A stretch of 64,000 nucleotides of DNA, from NCBI GenBank assembly GCA_034620365.1, contig JAQGEQ010000272.1, positions 186,001 to 250,000 on the forward strand, written 5' to 3'. This stretch comes from Pegea sp. RAD2-039. Taxonomy: Eukaryota > Chordata > Thaliacea > Salpida > Salpidae. Both the position numbers and the translations under genes were made by a program. Positions 48,801 to 61,400 of this stretch are shown here, piece after piece. Positions within the stretch are counted from its first letter, which is position 1. Each line of letters begins with the position of its first letter. Under the pieces are notes generated by a model, which worked only from the letters and a program-made list of their open reading frames with translations, made no database searches and was not told where the DNA came from.

Positions 48801-49555
48801 CAAGTATGGCGTTGGACAAATATCACGAAGTAAGTTTGATCATTTGCAAAATAACAAAAGTGAACTTTGTGATGATGATAGGCTTGTAACAATGGCAGAG
48901 GGGCTGTACTGTTGTCTGTAGCTCGTGGTAAAGTGTCAGAAGGTGTTGACTTCAGTAAGTGAAAGGTGAAGACAAGCAGATGTATCTAACTCACTATTCC
49001 CAGCTCATCATCTTGGTAGGGCGGTTATCATGTTCGGAATTCCTTATGTGTATACACAAAGTAAGACTCTAAAATCAAGATTAGAGTATCTACGTGAGAA
49101 TTATCAGATCAGAGATTGTGACTTCCTCACTTTTGATGCCATGAGACACGCAGCTCAATGTGTTGGGCGAGTTATTCGAGGCAAAACTGATTATGGTGTA
49201 ATGATATTTGCTGATAAAGTAAGCAGGGTGTCACGTGGTTAGTTTTGCTACTTTACATCTTTGTAGAGATATTCAAATAATGATAAGAAGAGTAAACTAC
49301 CGCGATGGATACAAGAACATATCTCTGCTGCTGTTTGTAATCTGTCTACAGATGAATCTGTTCATATCACAAAACGGTTTCTACGCTTAATGGCCCAACC
49401 TTTCTTGAAAGTAATTTTGATATTTAGTTTTTGGCAGCTTTTTAAATATCTGTTTACTACAGGAAGATCAGCTTGGTCTTTCACTTCTGACTGTTGAACA
49501 ATTAGAATCAGAAGAAATGAAGAAACAAATCCGAAGTGCTGCCAATCAAAATTAG
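45815..49555 (+). CDS. ERCC2: XPD/ERCC2 DNA helicase, TFIIH subunit
   Basis: Eighteen exons: 45815-45819, 46008-46185, 46378-46529, 46582-46723, 46772-46888, 46937-47060, 47395-47491, 47544-47677, 47721-48008, 48055-48124, 48175-48244, 48295-48396, 48449-48604, 48707-48829, 48882-48954, 49004-49218, 49267-49410 and 49463-49555. The product is 760 aa, the length of human XPD. Motifs: Walker A MPSGTGKT; four Fe-S cysteines (NLCIN, GKCHS, TPICSF, EWCPYF); DEAH box ([10 protein letters not shown]); motif III (IITSGTLSPLD); motif V/VI ([35 protein letters not shown]). It is a 5'-to-3' SF2 helicase that opens DNA in nucleotide excision repair as part of TFIIH and anchors the CAK kinase module. The first coding exon is only five bases. 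Exons 8-13 are markedly richer in GC than the rest. The 3' end converges on ZFYVE21. Confidence 0.98.
47550..48570 (+). other. GC-rich block inside XPD
   Basis: Exons and introns between these limits use many C- and G-ending codons and CpGs. Counted by eye, GC is 32 of 60 at 48121-48180, largely intron, and 26 of 60 at 47821-47880, compared with 19 of 60 in an XPD exon at 46381-46440. Composition changes back to AT-rich by 48700. Confidence 0.75.
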
Positions 49556-49557
49556 AT

Positions 49558-49593
49558 AATAAAAAAACAAAATTTAAAACAAGTGTCTTTTAT
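49558..49593. terminator. opposed poly(A) signals of XPD and ZFYVE21
   Basis: A plus-strand AATAAA begins at about 49559, four bases after the XPD stop. A minus-strand AATAAA (TTTATT on the plus strand) is at 49588-49593, about 70 bases after the ZFYVE21 stop. The two transcripts' 3' ends must therefore meet or overlap. Confidence 0.6.
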
Positions 49594-49660
49594 TGCTGAT
49601 AAAAGTAAACGAAAAAATATTACAGATGAAATGTACTTGAGTATATGCAAATGAAGAATG

Positions 49661-50839
<1,179 letters not shown>

Positions 50840-50976
50840 TTATTCAATTTGATTACATTTGGCTATAAATGAAAACAGTTAGTTGAAGAAACTATTTTGA
50901 AAATTACTCATAAATGTTGTGACATTATCTAATAGCAAACAAAACTTGAAGCTTAATAATTACAATAAACTTTCAG

Positions 50977-52248
50977 TTAAGGAGAATATGCACATCTCTG
51001 AGTTAGGCATCTAGGGTTTAAATCAGAAACTTGAAGCAGTTCAGCTTCGCCGGCCTCCGTAAGACTTTTTCCATTTATCCATTTTTTATCAATATAATAA
51101 GCAAGTTGAGAAAGGGCTTCTTTGTTAGAATAACCAACAACTTCAATTGGAATATGAGGATCCAAGCAATCAAAACCTTCGCTTGTTAAAATATCATATG
51201 GATATTCTTCCATATCTAGCAATTTAGATGGACTAGTAGTACTTAGCGCGGTTACAACAGCGCCATTTTTCCATTTACCTGACAACAATTTTCTAAAATG
51301 ATAGAAGAAAGTTAACTGGTTAGCTTCAGGTATTACACCATACATCAATTTTAATTGAATTGGTTTTTCAAATAACACATTCACATTATCAGCAACAACT
51401 AAAGTTTTAGGAAACTGTTGAGATTCCTGCTTTGTAATTTCTCTTATAATAGCTCCAATAACATCAGAAGCATATCTGTTTCTGTTGATACCAGCATCAA
51501 CCAACTCCAGGAAAGTTTTACCTTCAGCTGTTTCATCTCTCTTTGACCACTGATAATGTTTGGTTGTATACAGATTTGATAAATGTGATGAATTCAAAGT
51601 TTTAAACACTTTTAACCAAGTAGCAGCATGTTCTGGTTGATCATATCTCCCTTCCTTCCATTGAGACGGAGCAACTTCTAACCTATTTTCTTTTACAACT
51701 TTAGATTTAAATTTTGTCCAGTTCCATAAATTAGTAGTTGGCACAATGAGCCAGTCTTTACACATTGCATAATGTAAAGCATATAACAAAGCCATACTTT
51801 TACCAGTTCCAGTTGACCCATATAATAAATATCTATTAACAGGTAGATTGTAGTTAGCAGTTTTCAAAAAATGCACCAACTCTAAATTTGGTTTTCTAAT
51901 CATCATACAATACTCATTAAATGCTTTGCAATGTCTGATGTACTGTTGAGATAAGAAGTCAATTTCCAATCCTTTATTTACCATCTTTTGTGTATGATTT
52001 TGAGGAATTGTATAAAACAATCCAATATCAGTTAGTCTATGATCTACTGGATCAGGTTGATCACATCTAAACTTTTTTACATGACTAGCTTGCCCAAGTT
52101 TAACTTGTGATAAATGATCAGGCAATTTTACAGTAATTTTAGATGAATAGCATCTATTAAAATAGAAATTAGACAAATTTCTTCTGGCAGTTAAGCCAGT
52201 AATAAGTTTACAAACTTCAAAAGACTTCATTACTCTTCTAACTATCAT
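50977..52248 (-). CDS. DAP3: mitochondrial small-ribosomal-subunit protein mS29 (DAP3)
   Basis: One uninterrupted 423-codon frame with no introns, unlike every other gene here. The N-terminus (MIVRRVMKSFEVCKLITGLT, then ARRNLSNF) is basic and without acidic clusters, like a mitochondrial targeting peptide. A P-loop GSTGTGKS is at residues 144-151, followed by the mS29 family segments WNWTKFKSK and TFLELVDAGINRNRYASDVI, and VVADNVNVLFEKP as the Walker-B-like region. mS29 is the GTP-binding protein of the mitoribosome head and is also known as death-associated protein 3. Met7 is an alternative start. The lack of introns could mean retroposition, though no poly(A) remnant is evident. Its stop lies 140 bp before ZFYVE21. 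Confidence 0.95.
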   Translation of the reverse strand: MIVRRVMKSFEVCKLITGLTARRNLSNFYFNRCYSSKITVKLPDHLSQVKLGQASHVKKFRCDQPDPVDHRLTDIGLFYTIPQNHTQKMVNKGLEIDFLSQQYIRHCKAFNEYCMMIRKPNLELVHFLKTANYNLPVNRYLLYGSTGTGKSMALLYALHYAMCKDWLIVPTTNLWNWTKFKSKVVKENRLEVAPSQWKEGRYDQPEHAATWLKVFKTLNSSHLSNLYTTKHYQWSKRDETAEGKTFLELVDAGINRNRYASDVIGAIIREITKQESQQFPKTLVVADNVNVLFEKPIQLKLMYGVIPEANQLTFFYHFRKLLSGKWKNGAVVTALSTTSPSKLLDMEEYPYDILTSEGFDCLDPHIPIEVVGYSNKEALSQLAYYIDKKWINGKSLTEAGEAELLQVSDLNPRCLTQRCAYSP

Positions 52249-52650
52249 AAAAAAGTTTTGATTAGTAAATAAATATAAAAGAAACTTTGTTTATTGATTA
52301 AAAAATTATTGACATTAAAATTTGTTTATAACACTCTAGATATAACTATTTATATAGAAAGCTCATTTAGTAATTATGTTTTTGGCTTTCTTCATCATAA
52401 AAATTGCTTTAATAACTTAATAAATAATTTCATATCGTAAATATATAACTTAATAATATCTTATAGTTTATAAAAGCATTAATTACATGAAACAATTTTT
52501 ATAAACTTGCCTATTTACCTAAGCTAACATTAATTAATTATGTTAATAATCAGTGAATAGAATAATCATTTAATATGAAACTTATAAAATAAAAACATTT
52601 GAAAAATAGTTTTAGTAAGTTTGAAAAAAATGTTAAAAAAATAAAAATGT

Positions 52651-52738
52651 TATTTATTTATTTATTTATTTATTACAATAAATGTGAAGGAGGGTGCCTA
52701 AAGAGAGCACCTCTCGCTAACACACATTCTCACAAATT
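52651..52738 (+). repeat. dispersed element, copy D with (TTTA)n edge
   Basis: The fullest copy: a (TTTA)n run of about six units, then ACAATAAATGTGAAGGAGGG, TGCCTAAAGAGAGCACC and CACATTCTCACAAATTAG. Read on the other strand the (TAAA)n run would be a 3' tail, as in many non-LTR retrotransposons. Confidence 0.75.
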
Positions 52739-53984
52739 AGATCTATTTGACGTTAGTTGATTATATAAAATCAAATAACAGAAAAAAATTATAAAAAAGT
52801 TAATAAAAGCATTAAAAAGTTAATCATATGTACAAGATTACTAATTACAAATATTTTTATCATTTCTTTAGTATTAACCTTGTTCGATGCATCAGATAAT
52901 ATTAAAACAAATACATTTGAATAATCTGAATAAAAATAGATTATCTAAAAAATATTTCATACTAACTAGTATTTTAAAAATAAAATAAAAACTTTTATCA
53001 GAAAAGAATAATAAAATAATAATAATAAATAAGAGAATAATAAAAAAAGCATTTTAATTAAGTATTAATCATTTTACTGATTAAAAGCAAACACTTGGTA
53101 AACATTTTCCTTTTCTTGTTTAATATCTATTACTAGTATTTGAAATCTATATATTATAAGATTTTTCAATTTTTAGAAAAACTTTTATTCAATTTTTTTA
53201 ATAACAAAGCAATAATTTAGCTGATGTTAGTATAAAATTCAGTTAAAAAAAACCTGAAACTTGTCAAAAAAAAAATCCAAAAAAGTTTGTAAAATTCGAA
53301 TACAGAATAATATTAATGAATATATAAAGTTAAACAGTCAAATAATCAAAACGTCTAATGGTGATAATTTAGAAGAAACATTTTTTTAAATTAGTCTAAT
53401 CTGATCACTCAAAAATATAGAAAACTCTGAATATAGATTTAATCAATTATAACAATTTGAGATTACTTTTATAATTATTTATGTACAATTTGGACTTAAG
53501 ATCAAAAGGATTTATTGTAAGTATATATAACAATAAGGCTTTTGACTTTTTTGGCTTCCATAAATATAAGCTTCGGGTTTTATTAATAAAAATATAAAAA
53601 TTAAAAAAAAAATATATGAAAGTCTTAAGATTAATATTTTTATCGGAACTTGATTTTTTATTCTTAAATTATGAATTTTGCTGAAGGAAACTTATTTTTT
53701 CAAGCCTTTTTTTCGGCTGTACAGTCTGTTACTTTATAATCTTGTACTGATTTCATTTGATTTAAAACATATTTAACCATAACTTTTGCTGATATTCTAT
53801 TTATAAAATAAAATTTGAGTTATTATCAAAATGAATACAGTAACGAAGCGTAAAGAGGTTTGAAAAAAGCTCTCGTAAAGCTTACTTTACCAGATCATCA
53901 AACTATTGTTCTAACTTTCGTCAAAAGAAATTCATCAAACTGTCGTCGAGTTTTGAGAGGTGTTGGTAACAATTTACATGAAGT

Positions 53985-54105
53985 TTAAACTGCTCTGGGT
54001 GACGATTTCTGTTTCATTGCAAACGTTGTTTGCAGGGAGAGTGGAATCCTGTTACATGGGCAACAACTGGATAATTTATGCTCTGGCATAAAGCATGGCC
54101 GTTCT
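53985..54105 (+). repeat. relative of the SINE-candidate body
   Basis: Contains GTGGAATCCTGTTACATGGG then CAACAACTGGATA, closely matching 2892-2925. A pyrimidine/purine mix upstream (TGCAAACGTTGTTTGCAGGG) has no counterpart there. No tRNA-like head is visible at this copy, so it is 5'-truncated or belongs to a larger parent element. Confidence 0.5.
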
Positions 54106-57100
54106 CGGCCGAAGCAAGCCATTTCTTGATTTTTTTTCAATATTTTGCCCCAACTTTCAAAAGCTTAACATAGGTTGCTCAGATTTTAGAATCATTCACT
54201 TCATACTTTTAAAGGCTTGATTCGTATAAACCTAGAGTAGTGTTGTTGACTTGAAAGTAATGTATTACAGCAGTTATCTTTGTTAGGCTAGTTTTTAATC
54301 CATACTGAGCACTATTCAAACTCATTTACGAATAGTTTAAGACTTAATTGTCTTATAAAAGTTTAAAATGGCATTTAAGAATAAAAGTTTTTTTTTATTA
54401 AAGTTTTTTTTCTTTAAACGCGTGAACAAAATTTAGATTATAAATGCTTTTGCATCTCTTAATGATATTTGGAAAGGCTTTTCATAAACTCTTACATACA
54501 TGCTTTGCTCGCATTTAATGTTGTAAAACGAGATCTGTTAAAGAGATCAGCACTTTGTCGATGTTTACATAAAATTGAAATTATTTAAGCTAAAATTAAT
54601 TGGAATCACTTTGAAAAGAGTTTAAGTAATTTTAGAAAGTCACTAATTTGTCGGAAGGTTTTCTTTATTTCCTTGCATTTTTTCTGCAAAGAGATAGAAG
54701 TTCTGTGGAACAGAAGATACCTGTTTACGGATGAAGATCTTGTACTGATGAGTTAACTTGGTAAAATCATTCTATATAAATTAAAACATGTATTCTAGTT
54801 GACTTACTATTTCAACCAAAACTTAGTTTTAAAAGAAAAAAGTTTGAAATATTTTGCTAATCGTTATTATTTTTATTTGTTTATTAATAAATACTTTAAC
54901 CGTTTGCTGCCTAAATAGTTTAAATAAACATTCAAACAGCTGCATCAACTTTTATTATTTTATTTTCATCAAGTTTAAGTTTTGATCAATTCTAAAAAGT
55001 CAGAATATGATAATTTTTTTGAATTGAGTAGTTTATCATTTCATATTTCTCAATCAAATTACGAATTGGTTTGCAATAAATAAAATAAATAAACTTCAAG
55101 TAAGAAATATTACCGACGATAAATCGTGACGAAATTTTTCTTAAAGAATTATTCGATATAACATCAAATATTTCGAAATGGTAAACAAGACCATGAGTAA
55201 TAAAAAGTTGGAAGAATTTCAAAAATAATTTTTTTCGTTACTATTTTGTGTAAGTAATTAGAAAACTTTCTGTGATTATAGTAGTTCATTGAAAAAGAGA
55301 CAACGCGGCTCTTGTAACATCTAAAGAACATGCCTAGGAGAAAATATTTTCATCAAGCTAAATTAGTTTTCGAATTGCACTTTATACAATTCAACTTCCG
55401 ACCACCAACTTATATTTATTTTTACAAAGAAAACTTTTTATCGGAAACTTTAACTGTGATTAGATAATAAATAAAATTATTTTGAAATTCTTAATCTAAA
55501 AATTAAAACTTGTGTTTTATAAATATACAAATTTAACAAATTTGTAAGGTTTTTTGAATACTGTAAATTATACAAAAACCATTGATTGTATTTGACGTTT
55601 TTATAATATTTAGATACTAATTTTAATAATTTATTATTTGATAATCGGAAAATAGATAATGTCTGTAATCATAAAAATTTAAAACGTTTTTTTTTATATT
55701 TATACCAAAACGTGAAATGTAAAAACTTAATTTTGTAGAATCAACTATTTATTAGTTGAGAATTTTTAAGTTTCAGTAATAATTCTTATCTCAAATATAA
55801 CTAAAATGTTACCAACATGCTGCAAAGACTTTATTCAAAATTATTGGAGGTATTTACTGAAAGATTAATTAAAACTAAAACAGTTATAAAAAAAGAGTTT
55901 TCAAAGCTTCTAATAAAAACATCGATAATTATTTAAATTTATTTATATAATATGAAATGATAAAGTAGCTTATTTTTAAACAGAATTTTAGAATAAATTC
56001 TTTGACTTATATAAGCATGAAGGAAATAAAAATTATTTAAAAATATCAAAAGTTGGCAGAATTAAAGAATTTCATTCAAACTTATATAATCTTGTTCCAA
56101 ATCTTTCTTTATTGATTTTTACTCGATAGTTCATACGTTGGTTGAATTTTCTTGTTGACTCACACATTGTTAGATTTGACTTTTTATACAAAACTATATT
56201 TATCAGTTCTAAAAAAATGTTTTTAAAGTCATAACAATCATTCATGATTCTGTTTAACAAATTAATAATAAACGATGATAACCTTTGAGTTGAATCAATT
56301 ATAGATAAGAGGGTTTCTACGATATTCTTTTTATTGAGTTTTTAAACAATAGTCGATAAGACTTAATTGAAAAATATATTTTTATGAATTGATGATGGAG
56401 CCAACATTACATTATTTAAATAGTTCAAAGTACTTACGACTATAGTGATCATATTTTTATTTGCAAAAACATCAAACAATAATAGTTAAACTTTGTTTTC
56501 AATTAATAAGAATTTGTTCCAATAGTTTTTCAAAGATAACATTTTTCTTTATTAATCATTCTAATTATATTAGTAAGAAACCATTATAAGAAAAACTCTT
56601 ATTTTATCAAAGTTAATAACCACATAAATAAAGTTTCAAAGAAAGTCAATCGACGCTCAAAAGAGAACTTTTGAATTTGCCCTTACACCATTTAAATATC
56701 CAAAATTGTATAATTACATTTTCGAGATTATTCTGATAAATTGATTTCCCAAAATACAATTCTTGGTTGAGAATAATGGAAATATTGGCAGACTAGTAAC
56801 TGAATATGGAAAATTGTTATTACACTTTCTCCTTAAATAATCACAATAAAGATCAACTTATATCATGCAGGTAGATCAACGTTTTTTCCGGTCTAGACTA
56901 ACTTTTGATAAACAGAAGGCAAACCCGGCAGAACTTACAATTGATAGTTTGACTAATCATAACTAAATTTCTTGTTTGAATGAAACCAAAAAGCTTTTTT
57001 ATTGAAGGAGAAATGATGAACTTTAAAAGATTTTATTTGCTTCAACAGACTGAATGAGTTAGACGAAAAAATTGGGAGTTAACATTTTTGAAATTCTAAG

Positions 57101-58413
57101 TTAGTTTTCAACAAGTATACATGTGTAGAAAGCAGATGCTGATTACTTGATGAGTGCTTGTGAATGTTAAGTGAGAATGATGGGTTATTATCCAAATTAG
57201 ATCTCATTACAATTGATCTTACAAATGTTATGTTCAATTAAACTTGCATAAAAGAATTTCTTTGAAATTATTTTTGATGTGTTTGTATGGATTTTATTTT
57301 AAAAATTAATTTTGAATAATTTTATTCAATTCAAACTTTTAATTTTCTGGTTACATCTTTAAAAATATTAAAATTAGAACCAAAAAATAAAACAACAAAG
57401 TGAAAACTCTCAATAAAATCTTGAAAATAAACCGATTAAACTGTTCAATAGATAATTGTAATGTGAAATTATATTTGAAAATCTATTTTGAATTGAAAGT
57501 CTTTTTTGCATGCACTCAAGTTAAAGATAAAAAGTTGAAAAAAGAAACTTTGAATTTGCACTGGAAAATGTTGATAACAACAACTCCAAACATGCTATAC
57601 CTCAGGTAAGGCTGACATAAAGTACTGGTTTTTGGGTCCATATCTATACTCTTTGGTAAAAAGACCGGGTCAGTCAATTACTGAGGCAGATAATTGAAAC
57701 TGGTCGAGTATTTGGTATTTGCAGAAATGGTTTCTGGTGAACATATTGACATGATGAAAATTCAGATAATTTTAAGACTAAGATCAAAAACTTGATGAAG
57801 ATCTGGGTCCATAGGAAAAGATGAAAGATTAATCAAAGTAAAATAAAAAAGATTAATTTATGTGCAAGTGTTGCTGTTAGACAACAACCACATATTAATA
57901 GTTAGAAAAAGAATCAATCAATAAATTGCGATAGTTCAAAATACAAAAGATTACAATTAATGTGTTTCAAAAAGTATAAACAAAGAAAACACTTTTGTTT
58001 AGTATGATATAAAGTTGATGCGAAACTACAAAAATAAAGGTTTAAATAAATCCATATAGCAATCAAGCCACATTCAACCAACCAGACAGGTATTTAACAT
58101 GCGAAATAGTGACAGAATAAGCGACTGTGACCAAAATGACATAAGAAAAATTTGGCCCAAATAAAATTTGCAACAGACATAAATGTATGCTGCAAACAAA
58201 ATAAGCAAAAATACAATTAAATGAGCAAGGCAAATAACTTATGGTCCAACGTCTTATTTAACTTCTATTTAAGTTTCTCGTGGTAAGAGTTAGCACCAAA
58301 AATATTTAAGGCTTTACAGATTAGGAGATAAGTGTCACGAACAGGCTCTATTTGCGTACATAGGTGTGAGCGTGTTGGAATCAGGCGGTGAAAATATCTG
58401 TAAAAGATTAGGA

Positions 58414-61400
58414 TTAGAAGATGAAGTTAGGATTGGTTGGTACCATTTGATCATGTTGTAGTTGTGCTTGTTGCATGGTTTGTAGTTGGTTGGTGCTTTT
58501 TGGAACTTCAAAAATTGCTGAAGGATTACTCAAAGAGGACATTGATGAAACTCTCGATAGAGAGAGCTGAGATTTCAATGATGAATCTGTAGAACAAGCG
58601 GAGTCAGTGAGAAAGAAAACAAATCTTCACCGACCTTTATTAGAGTTTACTTCCATCTTGACAACGTTTGAGATAGAAGCTGCTTGATCATTTGCTTGAC
58701 TCAACATATCAAACTTCATACCTGCAACACTCATACTTTGCTGTTGCATCTTTGTCACTGGACAATCTCTACAACCAATCACATTTGAGAATTAAGTCTT
58801 TGAATTAATCCTAGTCTCACCGATGAGATAGAAGGAGTTGCTTCAAAGAGGCGACTTCATCTTTTAGTGATGCTATCTCGTTCTGAAACAACAAATGAAG
58901 TTACACTGGTGAATGGTTGCTTGCTCGTTGGTTTGCAAAGTATTAATAATTTAGAGAAATATAAAGTGGATTTACTTCTATTGATTTTAGAGTTTCTTTT
59001 GTCTTACAATCGATTTAAAGTCGGAATATTTAAATTGCAGAGAAAATGGAAAATAAAATAGAAAAAGATTTAGATGAAAATCTACTCAATGAGAGGTTTG
59101 AGATGATGAAGCAGAAAGTTACCTGAAGTAAGATGTTGGTTTGACTTAAAGTTTTTGCTTTCTGTTCTAAACCATGGACCCATTTTTTCTTCTTATTTCG
59201 ACACCTTAAAAAGAAAATAGTTAATTGCTGGTGTCATTAAAGATTTGTACAAATTTCTAAAACAATATTCAGTGGTACTCACTACAGAAAGAAATAAATA
59301 ATTTATGTAACATGGAAGTAGTATTAATTGTTTAAAGTTACGATGATAAAGCTCATAATAAACACATGAAGCAAACAAAACCAACAAGTGGATATGTTAC
59401 GTCAAATGGAAAAGGAAATCATCAAAGTTACAACACCAAGTTAGTTCACCTGCTAGCAGCAGCTCTATTTCGTTCTAAAAATCGTTGACGTTTAACATCA
59501 GGGTCTATATCTCTGCTTTGTCGACCTCTTCGTCGACCAGTTGTAGCTGGTAGCTGGTCATGTGACAAATCGTTTCTTGATGCTAAAGTTGAAGTTGTAT
59601 TGGATGCAATCGAAGATGTCATACACAAGTCCGTAGTTGCTAGCTGGGCATCTTTTAAATTGTTCTGTAGCCACGAGAGTGAATAATATGTGAGGTTTGA
59701 AAATTGTGTAAAAAGTTGAAAGTTTTAAAATCACTTAGTGGTAATCACCTGCAGCAATCCAGGGTTATTAATCTTTAAAGTTTCTTTGAGTTTCTACAAA
59801 AAGAAAAATGTCTAAACGATTTGAATAAAAATGTTTAAAATCAATAGTAATTGTACATGTATTAGGTAAGTGACATTCAGATAGATTACTTTATTTTAAT
59901 AGAAGATCTTTACTAATAAATTAAACTGGGATAAAACTAGTCAAGAGACCTGCTTTGCATCCACGATTGAAGAGTTATTAGAGAAGTTTTCCACACAATT
60001 ATTTTTGTTGATGTTTGATTGAATTTCATTCTGCTAAAATTGTTGGAAGAAACATTAAAATATTGTCAGATAAGTTTGATACATCAGTAGTTGGTTGACA
60101 TCAAACAACTTCAAGTAATAGATACTGTTGTTAAAGAGCATTCACCATATTTGAGTTTTTTAAACTGTTGCTGGTTGAGATATTCAAAGAAAGACTGTTG
60201 GAAGACACAGCAGTTGAGAAAGTGGATTTGCTTCCTTTATTTCTGAAAAAATAATTAATTTTAGAAGATCTGTAAATAATTATGATGTCCCAATGATGAC
60301 AGATTTAAATTAAAGACAGATCTTAAATTTTGTTAATAATTGTTTAAAAGAGGAAATTAAAAATGGAAGATTTAAAAATGATTAAGGAAATTTTTAAAAG
60401 AATATTTCTCAATTGATACATTAGTGAAACATGGTTGTGGTAAACGAAACATTCAATTTTGTTAAGGGCTATTTTAAAGTATAACGTAAGAATATTAAAA
60501 AGAAAAGAACTTACATAGGACTACTAGAAGACATCAAACAACCATCAGTAGGATTAGATGAGTTTTGTAAGGTGTCGTTTGACCGAGATGACGAAGGCAG
60601 GTCCTATGAGAGATTTCCAAATAAATTCAATTATTTTTGTTTAAAATAAAAAAATTTTAAGAACAATCTAAAAAACATTTCAGGAAAGTAATAAAGTTGT
60701 TGACAACAAACGGCAAAAATAGAAATAGAAGTAGCACCAGTAGTTCACCACATTAAATAGAATACTTTTCATTCGACTAGCGAATGATTTTCTATTTAAA
60801 CTTTCTAGAATGTGTGTGAAAAGAGGTAATTGACTTATAAACTGGAATTATTACTAAAAAATTGAACAATACTTAAGATAGAAATAATAAAATGATATGT
60901 AGTAGTTTATTAAAGTAGAAAGTTGCTCTCTCATCAACTTTATTTACTGAAATGCGTGTAGTTACCTTCGAATCTGTGCTACTCTGCGGAGGATTTAGAT
61001 TTGAGTTGACTGATAAAAAGGGATGACTCATCGTTGCAGCAGAAGATGATGAAGCAGAAACGTTAGCAGCGAAAATGGCCTGGAAATATTAATGAAGGTT
61101 TATCTCATCAAGAAATGATTTTAAATGTTTTTTACAAATATTTCTGACACAGAAACGTTTATTTGGATTGATAATAAATCTTCAAAGAAAAAAAGGATTT
61201 AGAGTGTTGAAGAGACACAAATAATTTTATTGTATCTCAAGGAAGATGGTGGAATACTCACTGCAGCTGCGCGTTGACTATCAGACATAACAGAAATCAA
61301 TCCTGAAATACAAACTGAGGTAAGTATCAGAAAAATGAGGAAATGTTTGAGTACCAACCTGGATATTGCATCAAGGTAGGACTTAAAAGATGATTAGGGG

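Larger units (their letters stand above)
52249..58413. other. gene-free intergenic DNA with repeats
   Basis: About 6 kb between the 5' end of mS29 and the 3' end of the ATF2-type gene. AT-rich. Contains a long copy of the dispersed element (52651-52738) and a segment related to the 3' part of the SINE candidate (about 53985-54105). No exon was recognised; short ORFs at 54992-55222, 56072-56260 and 57400-57609 are low-complexity and unconvincing. Confidence 0.55.
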
